From Candidatus Binataceae bacterium (lineage in GTDB: Bacteria; Desulfobacterota; Binatia; Binatales; Binataceae): 64,000 nt of DNA. The stretch spans positions 1-64,000 of the forward strand of contig DATGLK010000104.1 in NCBI GenBank assembly GCA_035294265.1. Direction: 5' to 3'. Both the position numbers and the translations under genes were made by a program. Each line of letters begins with the position of its first letter. The first letter of the stretch is position 1. Below the pieces are notes generated by a model. The model saw only the letters and a program-made list of their open reading frames with translations. It made no database searches and was not told the DNA's origin. Below are positions 34,765 to 44,006 of the stretch, one piece after another.

Positions 34765-36006
34765 CTATTCCACTGGAGGCGGCGGGTTAAATGAATCGAT
34801 ATCGCGCCAACTTATTTCCTTGCGATAGCGGATGGCCAGGGCGCGAATGCGGCTGTAATCGAGGTTGTCGTCCAGGCCAAAGGCAAGTTTGCCAGTACGT
34901 CGATAATCGGCCAGCGCCGCCAGCAGCATTCGCCGCACCCGGATGATGATTGAATCGCTGGTCCCCAGATACTCACGGGTGCGATCGACGATCGGCCCCA
35001 TCGCCTCCTCGCAAACAAAGTCCTCGTAAGCGAAGCTGCGCAGGCCGCTCCAATGCCCCTCGCGCATCTTGCGCCGATCCTGATTCCACAGGTTGCCGAA
35101 ATTGCCCATGTCTGAGCAGAAGTTATCAAGGTCACCCGAGGTGTTCTCCATGCTGAAGGGCACCGCCGGCACGGCCTTGTCTGGGTCGTACCAAAAGTAC
35201 CATTGGGCGCACCACTGGTCGTCAATCGGGACCGCGCAGATCATCAGGTAGGGCGCGGGCCACACCATCGGAATGAAGGAGAACATCGGCATCACCACTT
35301 CACGGATGCGAGCGTAGAAGGTGCCATCGCCCAGGTCGCGCAACGCGCCCTCGCGAAAACCGCACGGACGCATCATCAACTCGAACACCGGACTGGTAGT
35401 GGTGGCGAAGCGGTTGTCGTTGGACGAATTAGCCATCGAGGCGCGATGCAGGAAGCCGACATGAGCGGAATCCAGCACCGCTTCGAAGCCCTGAAACCAG
35501 TTGCAGTGCATAACCGCACGCATCGGGAGCAGACGCTCCGGTGGCAGGTCGTTGAACTCGAAGTTATAAAACGGCGGCGGGCTCTCGCGCTTGCCCAGAT
35601 AGACCCACACCGCGCCGCCCGCCTCGCGCACGGGATAATGCTTGACCCGCACCTTGGCGGCGAATTCGGCCCGTCGCTCGGGTGGCTCGGAGGGCACTTC
35701 GACCACCTTGCCCGAGACATCAATCTTCCAGCCGTGGAAGATGCAGGTCAGCGCATTGTCCTCGTTGCGGGCCAGCGCCAGCGAGGTGCAGCGATGGGGA
35801 CAACCTTCGTCGAAAAAGCCTACTCGCCCATCGCCGGTACGAAACGCCACGAAACTTTCACCAAACATCTTGATTCGCACTGGCGCGCCGTCGGGTTGCA
35901 GCGCGACGCCGCGGACGGCCGGCATCCAGTATTGACGCAGAAAATCGCCCATCGCGCTGCCGGGCCCGACCCGGCTGAGCAATTCGTTTTCCTCGCGTGT
36001 CAGCAT
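34765..36006 (-). CDS. RHO-H: Rieske non-haem iron oxygenase
   Basis: 413 residues. It starts with GPGSAMGDFLRQYWMPA, where most have [14 protein letters not shown]; this GS(A/V)MG variant also occurs in RHO-I and J. Helix FEAVLDSAHVGFLH and WNQDR are present. It carries K122 (VKHYPV) like RHO-E although they are not adjacent. Other peculiarities are RPCGFREG (Cys instead of Tyr) and IDDQWCAQWYFW (others DDEW-N/T-AQW). The gap to RHO-G downstream is 28 bases. Confidence 0.92.
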   Translation of the reverse strand: MLTREENELLSRVGPGSAMGDFLRQYWMPAVRGVALQPDGAPVRIKMFGESFVAFRTGDGRVGFFDEGCPHRCTSLALARNEDNALTCIFHGWKIDVSGKVVEVPSEPPERRAEFAAKVRVKHYPVREAGGAVWVYLGKRESPPPFYNFEFNDLPPERLLPMRAVMHCNWFQGFEAVLDSAHVGFLHRASMANSSNDNRFATTTSPVFELMMRPCGFREGALRDLGDGTFYARIREVVMPMFSFIPMVWPAPYLMICAVPIDDQWCAQWYFWYDPDKAVPAVPFSMENTSGDLDNFCSDMGNFGNLWNQDRRKMREGHWSGLRSFAYEDFVCEEAMGPIVDRTREYLGTSDSIIIRVRRMLLAALADYRRTGKLAFGLDDNLDYSRIRALAIRYRKEISWRDIDSFNPPPPVE

Positions 36007-36054
36007 TTCCTGGTCCCACTCTGCCTCGCCAAATGCGGTTTGTGTGTCGGCCGC

Positions 36055-37311
36055 TCAGTCGGCCTGCAAGCGGGCGGGCGGATTGAAGGAGTCGATCTCG
36101 CGCCAATCCAGCTCCTTGCGATAACGGATCCCAATCGCGCGCACATGGCTGTAATCGAAGCCCTCCTCCATGCCGTAGGACAAACGGCCGGTTTGTTGGA
36201 ATTGGCGCAGGCCATTCAGTAGCAGACGTCGGACCCGAATGATGATGGTGTCGCTAGAGCCCAGGTACTCCTTGGTCCGATCGCAGATCGGCCCCATCGC
36301 CTCTTCCACTACGAAGTCCTCGTAGGCGAAACAGCGCACGCCGGTCCAGTGTCCCTCCTTCATCCGGAGCCGATCCTGATGCCAAAAGTTGTCCAAACTG
36401 CCCATGTCTTCGCAGAAATTGTCATCATTTTGCGCATGGTTGCCCAAAATGCGCAGGATCACCGCGTCATCGATCCCCCCCTGGGGGTTGTACCAGACGT
36501 ACCACTGAGCATTCCATTCGTCGTCGATCGGAATGGCGCAGATCATCAGGTTGGGCATCGGCGGATCGTTGGGAATGAAGGAGAAGAAGGGTAGCACGAC
36601 CTCGCGGATGCGGGCGTAGAAGGTGCCATCGCCCAAGTCGCGCAGCGCGCCTTCGCGAAAACCGTAGGGACGCATTAAAAGTTCGAAGACCGGCCCAGTG
36701 TTGCGGCTGGCAAGCTTAATCTCATCGCCCATGTTGGGGATGTTGGAGCGATGCAGTACGCCGACGTGGGCCGCGTCGAGCACCGCTTCCATTCCCTGAA
36801 ACCAGTTGCAATGCAGCAGCGCCCGCATCGGCCGACAGTTTTGCGCAGGAAGCTGATTGAACTCGAAGTTGGGAAATTCGGGAGGCAGCGTGCGTTTGCC
36901 CAAGTAGACCCACACCATCGCCGCGCCCTCGCGCACCGGGTAATGGCGCACGCGTACCTTGGTCGCGAATTCGGCCCGCCGCTCGGGCGGCTCGGAAGGA
37001 ACGTCGACCACCTTGCCCGAAACATCGATCTTCCAGCCGTGAAAGATGCAGGTCAGCGCGTTATCTTCGTTGCGCGCCAGCGCCAGCGAGGTGCAGCGAT
37101 GAGGACAGCCCTCGTCGAAGAAACCCACCCGGCCGTCGGTTGCGCGGAAGACGACAAAGTTTTCGCCGAACAGCCGCACCCGCATCGGAGCGCCATCGGG
37201 TTGCAGGCTGGCAGCACGCATCGCGGGCACCCAATGCTCGCGTAGATATTCCCCCATCGCGGAGCCCGGCCCGACCCGACAAATCAGCTCGTTTTCTTCG
37301 CGTGTCAGCAT
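36055..37311 (-). CDS. RHO-I: Rieske non-haem iron oxygenase
   Basis: 418 residues; good GAGGAGA site. In the shared block Glu103 is Asp (VVDVPSEPP), as in the two adjacent copies J and K, and Ala117 is Thr, as in RHO-L. The helix is MEAVLDAAHVGVLHRS (DAAH instead of DSAH). It has the GPICDRTKEYLGSSD motif, shared with RHO-J, and WHQDR. A Gly- and Asn-rich loop (NPQGGIDDAVILRIL) is unique. RHO-J is its closest relative. Confidence 0.92.
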   Translation of the reverse strand: MLTREENELICRVGPGSAMGEYLREHWVPAMRAASLQPDGAPMRVRLFGENFVVFRATDGRVGFFDEGCPHRCTSLALARNEDNALTCIFHGWKIDVSGKVVDVPSEPPERRAEFATKVRVRHYPVREGAAMVWVYLGKRTLPPEFPNFEFNQLPAQNCRPMRALLHCNWFQGMEAVLDAAHVGVLHRSNIPNMGDEIKLASRNTGPVFELLMRPYGFREGALRDLGDGTFYARIREVVLPFFSFIPNDPPMPNLMICAIPIDDEWNAQWYVWYNPQGGIDDAVILRILGNHAQNDDNFCEDMGSLDNFWHQDRLRMKEGHWTGVRCFAYEDFVVEEAMGPICDRTKEYLGSSDTIIIRVRRLLLNGLRQFQQTGRLSYGMEEGFDYSHVRAIGIRYRKELDWREIDSFNPPARLQAD

Positions 37312-37342
37312 GGCTGCATCTCCTCAACAGCGCGGCCAGTCT

Positions 37343-38596
37343 TCAATCAGCGAGGTGACGCGGTGGGTTGAATGAATCGATGTCCTTCCAATTGAGGGTG
37401 TTGGCAGAGCGAATGCTGAGTGCCCGCACCTTGCTGAAATCCATGTTTTCCTCGACTCCGAAAGACAGCCGGCCGCTGCGCTGGAACTCACGCAACGCGT
37501 CAAACAGCATGCGCCGTACCTTAATGATGATGGTATCGCTGGAGCCCAGATACTCCTTGGTCCGATCGCAGATCGGCCCCATTGCCTCTTCCACTACGAA
37601 GTCTTCATAGGGGAAGGCCTTGATGCCAGTCCAATGCCCTTCCTTCATTTTCTGACGATTCTGATGCCAGAGGTTGTCCAGGCTGCCCATGTCATCACAG
37701 AAGTTGTCGAGGTTGGGCGAGGCGTCGGTCATGTCGCGATGGCGCGGCTTGCCGGCCAGGACCTCGCTGGGGTGGTAGCGGATGTACCACTGCGCGTTCC
37801 ATTCGTCGTCGATCGGCACCGCCCCGATCATCAGGCATTGCTCACCGGGATCGTGCGGGATGAAGGAGAAGAAGGGCAGCACCACCTCGCGAATGCGCGC
37901 GTAATAGGTACCGTCACCCAAGTCCCGCAGCGCGCCTTCGCGAAACCCGTAGGGGCGCATGATCAACTCGAACACCGGCCCAGTATTGCGGGTCGCCATT
38001 TGGGCGGCGTTGCCCAGGGTGGGGACAGTGGAACGATGAAGCACACCGACGTGAGCCGCGTCCAGCACCGCCTCCAGCCCCTGAAACCAGTTGCAATGCA
38101 AGACCGCACGCTGGGGCAGCGTATTTTCCATCGGCAGGGTATTGCATTCGTAGTTGGGCAGCGGCGGCGCCGGCGTGCGCTTGCCCAAATATACCCAGAC
38201 CGCGCCCGCGGCCTCGCGCACCGGATAATGGCGCACCCGCACCTTGGCCGCGAATTCCGCCCGCCGCTCGGGTGGCTCGGAAGGAACGTCGACCACCTTG
38301 CCCGAGACATCAATCTTCCAGCCGTGGAAGATGCAGGTAAGCGCGTTGTCCTCGTTGCGCGCCAGCGCCAGCGAAGTGCAGCGATGGGGGCAGCCCTCGT
38401 CGAAAAAACCCACCCGCCCATCAGTGGCGCGAAAGGCGATAAAGTTCTCGCCGAACAGCCGTACCCGCACCGGCGCGCCATCGGCCTCCAAGCTGGCGCA
38501 ACGCACCGCGGGCACCCAATGTTCGCGCAGGTATTCGCCCATCACCGAACCCGGCCCGACCCGGGTCAGTAGTTCGTTTTCCTCGCGTGTCAGCAT
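37343..38596 (-). CDS. RHO-J: Rieske non-haem iron oxygenase
   Basis: 417 residues; ATG after GAGGGAAAGC. Asp103 as in I and K. Helix LEAVLDAAHVGVLHRS. The usual W-x-Q-D-R is WHQNR (Asp to Asn), the same change as in RHO-A, which is not a close relative, so it arose twice or was exchanged. GPICDRTKEYLGSSD matches RHO-I. The pre-helix loop (NYECNTLPMENTLPQRA) is divergent. Spacing to RHO-I is 31 bases. Confidence 0.92.
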   Translation of the reverse strand: MLTREENELLTRVGPGSVMGEYLREHWVPAVRCASLEADGAPVRVRLFGENFIAFRATDGRVGFFDEGCPHRCTSLALARNEDNALTCIFHGWKIDVSGKVVDVPSEPPERRAEFAAKVRVRHYPVREAAGAVWVYLGKRTPAPPLPNYECNTLPMENTLPQRAVLHCNWFQGLEAVLDAAHVGVLHRSTVPTLGNAAQMATRNTGPVFELIMRPYGFREGALRDLGDGTYYARIREVVLPFFSFIPHDPGEQCLMIGAVPIDDEWNAQWYIRYHPSEVLAGKPRHRDMTDASPNLDNFCDDMGSLDNLWHQNRQKMKEGHWTGIKAFPYEDFVVEEAMGPICDRTKEYLGSSDTIIIKVRRMLFDALREFQRSGRLSFGVEENMDFSKVRALSIRSANTLNWKDIDSFNPPRHLAD

Positions 38597-38619
38597 CGCT
38601 TGCTTTCCCTCTTCGAGCT

Positions 38620-39867
38620 TCAGTCTGGCAGGGTCGGCGGATTGGCGACACCCAAGCAGCGCCAGTCCTGCTCCCTGGGATACCGGATGCCCAGCGCGCG
38701 GATCTGGCGGTAATCCACCTCTTGATCGAATCCGGGCGCCGCGCGGCCAGCTTCAAAAGCCCGGATCCCCTCCAGTAACATCCGTCGTACCCGAATGATG
38801 ATGCTATCGCTCGAACCCAGATACTCCCGGCTGCGATCGACCAGCGTTCCCATCGAGAGCTGGGTGACAAAGTCTTCGTAATGGAAGGTCCACATCCCGC
38901 TCCAGTGGCCGTCCTTCATTTTGGCGCGGTCTTGGCCCCAGTTGTTCTCGGCACTGCCAAGGGTCGAGCAAAAATTGTCGGGATCGCCCGAAGTCCGGCT
39001 GAGCTGCCAGTCACGCGCGGGCGGCTGGATCGGCGCGGCGGGGTCGTACCAGAAGTACCACTGCGCGGTCCATTCGTCATCGATTGGAATGGCGGCAATG
39101 CACAAGCTTTGCAGCGGCGGATCGTTGGGGATGAACGAGAAAAAGGGTAGCACCACCTCGCGGATCCGCGCATAGCAAGTACCGTCGCGCAGATCGCGCA
39201 GCGCCGCTTCGCGAAAGCCGTAGGGCTTGGCCAGCAGCTCGAAGGTCGGCGCGGTAACCGCGGCCAGGCCGGCCAGCTTACCAGCGGGCTGAACCAACCA
39301 CGACTTGTGAAGGATCCCAACATGGGCGGCATCCAGCACCGCTTCGAAACCCTGCAACCAGTTGCAATGGAGCAGCGCGCGCAAAGGCATCAGATGGCTG
39401 GCAGGTAGGCGATTGAACTCGAAGTCATAGAAGCGCGGCGGCGGCTGACGGCGGCCTAGATAAACCCACACCACCCCACCAGCCTCGCGCACCGGATAGT
39501 GGCGCACCCGCACCTTGGCGGCGAATTCGGTCCGTCGCTCGGGTGGCTCGGAGGGGACATCGACCACCTTGCCCGAAACATCGATTTTCCAGCCATGGAA
39601 AATACAGGTCAGCGCATTGTCTTCATTACGGGCCAGCGCCAACGAGGTGCAGCGATGAGGACAGCCCTCGTCGAAAAACCCGAGCCGCCCGTCGGTTGCC
39701 CGAAAGGCGACGAAATTGTCGCCGAACAACCGCACCCGCATCGGCGCGCCGTCAGCTTGTAGGGTGGCCGCGCGCAGCGCCGGAACCCAGTATTCGCGGC
39801 CCAGCATTCCCATCGGAGTGCCCGGCCCCACCCGGCAGAGCAGCTCGTTGTCTTCGCGCGTCAGCAT
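38620..39867 (-). CDS. RHO-K: Rieske non-haem iron oxygenase
   Basis: 415 residues. It starts MLTREDNELLCRVGPGTPMG, then MLGREYW. Unique block changes are V62L (DGRLGFF) and A113T (ERRTEF), with Asp103 as in I and J. Helix FEAVLDAAHVGILH. The acid-rich segment reads DNFCSTLGSAENNWGQDR; WGQDR keeps Asp. The C-terminal GSS-region is SMGTLVDRSREYLGSSD, and it ends NPPTLPD. The shortest spacer of this half (23 bases) follows to RHO-J. Confidence 0.92.
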   Translation of the reverse strand: MLTREDNELLCRVGPGTPMGMLGREYWVPALRAATLQADGAPMRVRLFGDNFVAFRATDGRLGFFDEGCPHRCTSLALARNEDNALTCIFHGWKIDVSGKVVDVPSEPPERRTEFAAKVRVRHYPVREAGGVVWVYLGRRQPPPRFYDFEFNRLPASHLMPLRALLHCNWLQGFEAVLDAAHVGILHKSWLVQPAGKLAGLAAVTAPTFELLAKPYGFREAALRDLRDGTCYARIREVVLPFFSFIPNDPPLQSLCIAAIPIDDEWTAQWYFWYDPAAPIQPPARDWQLSRTSGDPDNFCSTLGSAENNWGQDRAKMKDGHWSGMWTFHYEDFVTQLSMGTLVDRSREYLGSSDSIIIRVRRMLLEGIRAFEAGRAAPGFDQEVDYRQIRALGIRYPREQDWRCLGVANPPTLPD

Positions 39868-39943
39868 GCCATCTCGTTGCGGTCAAATTGCGTGCTCACC
39901 TGCGCCGGCGTTTTGCCATCGAAGGCTCGGCCGCCGGCATAAG

Positions 39944-41182
39944 CTATTCCACCCAGGTCGGCGGATTGAGCGTGTCGATCTGCTTCCAGGAAATGTCATT
40001 CTTGAAGCGGATGCCCAGGGCCCGGACTTTGGTGTAATCGACCTCGTCGAGCAGGCCGAAGGGGGGGATGCCACTGCGTTGATACTCCCGCACAGCCTGC
40101 AAAAGCATCCGCCGCGCCCGAATGATGATGCTGTCGCTGGAGCCCAGGTATTCGCGGCTGCGATCAACGATTGCACCCATCGATTCCTCGGCGACGAAGT
40201 CCTCGAACTGCAGGATACTGGTGATGCCGGTCCAGTGCCCTTCCTTCATGGCTTTGCGATCCTGCTTCCACATGTTATCGATGCTGCCCATGCTGGAGCA
40301 GAAGTTGTTTTTGTCACCGGAATGGCCGACCAGGCAATCACCTTTAAGCGGCTGCTTGAGGTCGTAAAAGTAATACCACTGGGCGGTCCATTCGTCGTCG
40401 ATCGGTATCGCGCAAATCATGAAATTGGGATCGCCCGGATCGGTGGGGATAAATGAGTAGTAGGGCATTACGACTTCGCGGATGCGGGCGTAGGAGGTGC
40501 CATCCCACAGGTCACGCAGGGCACCCTCGCAAAAACCGTAGGGCTTGGCTACGACTTCGAAAATCGGGGAATTATTGGCCATGGTCTCGTTGCCGCGGTT
40601 GAAATTGCGCAACCACGACCTGTGCATCAGGCCGATATGAGCGGAATCGAGCACCGCCTCCAACCCCTGCACCCAGTTGCAATGCATCACGGCGCGGTAG
40701 ACGTCGAGTTGATTGGAGGGCAGCAGGTTGAACTCGAAATTGTAGAACTTGGGCGGAGTCTCGCGCTGGCCCAGGTACACCCAGATGGTGTCACCCGCCT
40801 CGCGCACCGGATAATGGCGCACCCGCACCTTGGTTGCGAATTCCGCCCGCCGCTCGGGCGGCTCGGAGGGAACCTCTACGACTTTGCCCGAGACATCAAT
40901 TTTCCAGCCATGGAAAATGCAGGTCAGCGCGTTGTCCTCGTTGCGCGCCAGTGCCAGCGAGGTGCAGCGATGGGGACAGCCTTCATCGAAAAAGCCGACC
41001 CGCCCGTCGCTGGCGCGGAAGGCGATGTAGTTCTCGCCCAACATCCGCACCCGCACCGGCGCACCGTCGGCCTCCAGGGCCTGCGAGCGTAGCGCCGGGG
41101 CCCAATACTCGCGCAACATCTGTCCCATCGGCGTGCCCGGCGCCACTCGACACATCAGCTCGTTTTCTTCGCGCGTCATCAT
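39944..41182 (-). CDS. RHO-L: Rieske non-haem iron oxygenase
   Basis: 412 residues from ATG 41182 (GGGGAG site); a much longer in-frame extension to 41389 runs into the end of RHO-M and is rejected. It starts MMTREENELMCRVAPGTPMG. Helix LEAVLDSAHIGLMHRSW. A shortened loop (DLKQPLKGDCLVGHSG) makes this the shortest copy. WKQDR is intact. Block change A117T. The second half has GFCEGALRDLWDGT, where others have [14 protein letters not shown]. Its gap to RHO-K is 76 bases. Confidence 0.92.
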   Translation of the reverse strand: MMTREENELMCRVAPGTPMGQMLREYWAPALRSQALEADGAPVRVRMLGENYIAFRASDGRVGFFDEGCPHRCTSLALARNEDNALTCIFHGWKIDVSGKVVEVPSEPPERRAEFATKVRVRHYPVREAGDTIWVYLGQRETPPKFYNFEFNLLPSNQLDVYRAVMHCNWVQGLEAVLDSAHIGLMHRSWLRNFNRGNETMANNSPIFEVVAKPYGFCEGALRDLWDGTSYARIREVVMPYYSFIPTDPGDPNFMICAIPIDDEWTAQWYYFYDLKQPLKGDCLVGHSGDKNNFCSSMGSIDNMWKQDRKAMKEGHWTGITSILQFEDFVAEESMGAIVDRSREYLGSSDSIIIRARRMLLQAVREYQRSGIPPFGLLDEVDYTKVRALGIRFKNDISWKQIDTLNPPTWVE

Positions 41183-41246
41183 CTTGGTGTCTCCCCTGGA
41201 CGGACAACTGTTTGTGTGCGCGGCCCCAGTTTCGCGCAAGCCAGCA

Positions 41247-42509
41247 TCAGTTGGTGGGCAGCGAGGGCGGCGGCCGGAGTGGATCGAGCTGGCGCCAATT
41301 GAGTTGTTGGTCGTAGCGAATCGCCAACGCCCGTATCTGACTGTAGTCCAAATTTTCGGTTGCCCCAAAGGGCACCTTACCCGCGGCATGCTCGCGCACT
41401 GCCTGCAGCAGCATGCGCCGGGCGCGTATGATGATCACATCGCTGGAACCCAGGTACTCGCGGCTGCGATCGACGATCGGGCCCATCGATTCCTCGACCA
41501 CGAAATCTTCAAACGGAATGCAGCGGGCAATACCGGTCCAGTTGCCCTCGCGCATCAGCTTGCGGTCCTGATGCCAGAGATTGTCGATCGAACCCATGTC
41601 GGAGCAGAAGTTGTTCGGATCGCCCGAACTGCCCTCCATCAATTCCGCCCGCTGCGCCGCAGTCAGGGGTGCGGCCGGGTTGTAATGGAAGTACCACTGC
41701 GCGGTCCATTCGTCGTCGATCGGGATGGCGCAGATCATGAAGTTGGGCCGGGTCACCGCGCTGGGGATGAAGGAATAGTAGGGCAGCACGACTTCGCGGA
41801 TTCGCGCGTAGCAGGTGCCATCGAACAAATCGCGCAGCGCACCCTCGCGAAAACCGTAGGGCCGCGGCTCCACTTCAAACACCGGGCCGGTGTTGGCGGT
41901 GGCTAGGGTGCTGGCGCCAGGGGTCGCGTTACCCCGCAGCCAGGAGGCGTGCAAAATTCCCAAGTGGGCGGAGTCAAGTACCGCTTCCAGTCCCTGGAAC
42001 CAGTTGCAATGCATTACCGCACGCATCGGAAAGCTGTGGCTTGCAGGCAGCTCGTTAAACTCGAAGTTATAAAACTTGGGCGGCTGTTCGCGTCGCCCGA
42101 CATAGACCCAGATCACGCCGCCTGCCTCGCGCACCGGATAATGACGCACGCGCACCTTGGCGGCAAACTCCGCCCGTCGCTCGGCGGGCTCTGAAGGCAC
42201 CTCGACGACTTTGCCCGAGACGTCGATCTTCCAGCCGTGAAAGATGCACGTAAGAGCGTTGTCTTCGTTACGCGCCAGCGCCAGCGAGGTGCAGCGATGG
42301 GGGCAACCTTCGTCGAAAAACCCGACCCGTCCGTCGGTCGCGCGAAACGCGATAAAGTTTTCTCCCAATAACCGCACCCTCACTGGAGCCCCGTCGGCCT
42401 CTAGCGCGTCAGCGCGCAGCACCGGTGCCCAGTACTCGCGCAACAGCTCCCCCATCGGCGTGCCAGCCCCGACTCTTGTCAGCAGTGTGTTGTCTTCATG
42501 CGTCAGCAT
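41247..42509 (-). CDS. RHO-M: Rieske non-haem iron oxygenase, first gene of array
   Basis: 420 residues; TGGAGAACGGCG before ATG. It starts MLTHEDNTLLTRVGAGTPMG. The only block change is P109A (SEPAERR). Helix LEAVLDSAHLGILHASW and WHQDR intact. An inserted loop RGNATPGASTLATANTG follows the helix. As the first gene after a 217-bp divergent region it presumably sits next to the promoter for the array. It is one of four copies with the TTT/CTT silent pair discussed in the findings. Confidence 0.93.
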   Translation of the reverse strand: MLTHEDNTLLTRVGAGTPMGELLREYWAPVLRADALEADGAPVRVRLLGENFIAFRATDGRVGFFDEGCPHRCTSLALARNEDNALTCIFHGWKIDVSGKVVEVPSEPAERRAEFAAKVRVRHYPVREAGGVIWVYVGRREQPPKFYNFEFNELPASHSFPMRAVMHCNWFQGLEAVLDSAHLGILHASWLRGNATPGASTLATANTGPVFEVEPRPYGFREGALRDLFDGTCYARIREVVLPYYSFIPSAVTRPNFMICAIPIDDEWTAQWYFHYNPAAPLTAAQRAELMEGSSGDPNNFCSDMGSIDNLWHQDRKLMREGNWTGIARCIPFEDFVVEESMGPIVDRSREYLGSSDVIIIRARRMLLQAVREHAAGKVPFGATENLDYSQIRALAIRYDQQLNWRQLDPLRPPPSLPTN

Positions 42510-42726
42510 CGCCGTTCTCCATCAGAGTCGACATATAATGATGATTGTCGCAGGGCCAGAGCCCAAGCAACATGTTACTTACTCGGAAGACAAATTACCA
42601 GCGCGAAAGTTAGCACAAGATAACCGCCGTGCGGAGGGCCGGGTCGGAGCAGCGGGAACATCGAGCGCGGCCGCGGAAACTTTTGGGGCTAGTGAGGAGC
42701 GATCCGGGCGCGGTACAATTTAAATT
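42510..42726. promoter_or_regulatory. divergent intergenic region, likely promoter of the array and of the PLP-enzyme gene
   Basis: 217 bases separate the first array gene (minus) from the Cys/Met enzyme gene (plus). It contains the AT-rich stretch CATATAATGATGATTGTC about 20 bases upstream of RHO-M and a short inverted repeat GGGCCAGAGCCC. A clear -35/-10 pair at 16-18 bp spacing was not found, so the exact promoters are not set. Confidence 0.4.
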
Positions 42727-43944
42727 GTGATGGACCTGAGACCCGAAACCGCCATCTTGATTCGGGGCTTCGACCCGCGCCTGTCGGTGGGCTCGGCTCG
42801 ACCCCCGGTTTATCGCAGCTCGACTTACGTTTTCTCCAGTCCCGAGGCGGCTGAACAGGCCTTCGCGGTTGCCTTGGGCAGGAGCGCGGGGGCAGGCGGA
42901 GAGCTGATCTATGCCCGCTTATCCCACCCCAACGCCGAAATTCTGGAAGCGCAGTTGATTCCGCTGGAACAAGGCGCACAGGCGGCCGCGGTCTTCAATT
43001 CCGGAATGGCCGCGATCTCCACGGTGGCGCTAGCGTCGCTGTCGCCAGGGAGCACGATAATCTATACCGAGCCGATCTATGGCGGCACGCATGCTTTGCT
43101 CCATACCCTCCTCAAGCCGTTGGGAGTCGCGTTGCAGCCGGTTGCCGCGGGCGACACCGAGGGGCTGGTGCAAGCAGTGGCACAGGCAGTCCAGCCACGT
43201 CTGGTGCTGATCGAGACGCCGGCCAATCCTACCTTGGTGATGACCGATATCGCCGCCGCCGCGCGGGCGGTGCGCAGTCATCCCGAGCGGCCGCTACTGG
43301 CAGTGGACAACACCTTTTTGGGTCCTACTTTTCAGCATCCGCTCAACCATGGCGCCGACCTAGTGATTTACTCCGCGACCAAATTCTTGGGCGGCATGAG
43401 TGATTTGCTAGCTGGCGCGGTGCTGGCGGCCGAGAAGGGCTTAATTGATCGGCTGATGGGACTGCGCAGCCTGTTGGGCAACATTCTGCAGGCCGACGAA
43501 TGCTGGATTTTGGATTCGCGCCTGCCCACCGTGCATCTGCGAATGAACCGTCAAAGCAAAAATGGCCAGCGTATCGCTCAGCGCCTGGTTGAGCACCCAG
43601 CCGTGGCCCGGGTGCATTACCCCAGCCTGTTCAGCGATCCCGCTCAATGCCGAATCCGCGACGCGCAGACCGACTTTCCCGGTTCCGTGATAAGCCTGCA
43701 ATTGCGCGGCGGCAAAGCCGCAGCCTTTGAGTTTTTACGCCATCTAACTATCGCGAAAAACGCAGTCAGCTTGGGTGGGATTGAAACTCTGGTGTGCCAT
43801 CCGCGTACCACCACTCACAGCGAAATGGCGCCGGCGGAGCTGCAAGCCTTCGGGATCGGCGAGGACCTGGTACGGCTTTCCATCGGTACCGAGCATTGGC
43901 GCGATCTATTGAAAGATTTCCTCCAGGCCCTCGACCACTGCTAG
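42727..43944 (+). CDS. Cys/Met metabolism PLP-dependent enzyme (cystathionine gamma-synthase/lyase family)
   Basis: 405 residues (GTG 42727 or ATG 42730). Motifs of the family: RPPVYRSSTYVF, YARLSHPNAEILEAQL, VFNSGMAAIST (phosphate-binding), LIETPANPTLVMTD, LLAVDNTFLGP and the PLP lysine in YSATKFLGG (about 221). The likely reaction is gamma-replacement or gamma/beta-elimination at sulphur amino acids or O-acylhomoserine; the choice cannot be made from the sequence. It is transcribed away from the oxygenase array. Confidence 0.88.
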   Translation: MMDLRPETAILIRGFDPRLSVGSARPPVYRSSTYVFSSPEAAEQAFAVALGRSAGAGGELIYARLSHPNAEILEAQLIPLEQGAQAAAVFNSGMAAISTVALASLSPGSTIIYTEPIYGGTHALLHTLLKPLGVALQPVAAGDTEGLVQAVAQAVQPRLVLIETPANPTLVMTDIAAAARAVRSHPERPLLAVDNTFLGPTFQHPLNHGADLVIYSATKFLGGMSDLLAGAVLAAEKGLIDRLMGLRSLLGNILQADECWILDSRLPTVHLRMNRQSKNGQRIAQRLVEHPAVARVHYPSLFSDPAQCRIRDAQTDFPGSVISLQLRGGKAAAFEFLRHLTIAKNAVSLGGIETLVCHPRTTTHSEMAPAELQAFGIGEDLVRLSIGTEHWRDLLKDFLQALDHC

Positions 43945-44006
43945 CCGCTCTCGTGCGCCGCGCCGCCATCTGCTAAGCACAGGGGGCAGGTCGCGGAGCC
44001 TTTAGC

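Noticed and set aside
39944-41389. 481-residue reading of RHO-L starting at 41389
   Set aside because: The extra 69 residues overlap the end of RHO-M and have no counterpart in the other copies. ATG at 41182 has a good ribosome site.
25515-42509. Regular repeats every 1.25-1.3 kb that might suggest a CRISPR or satellite array
   Set aside because: The repeated unit is a coding block inside intact oxygenase genes, and spacer lengths are those of ordinary genes.
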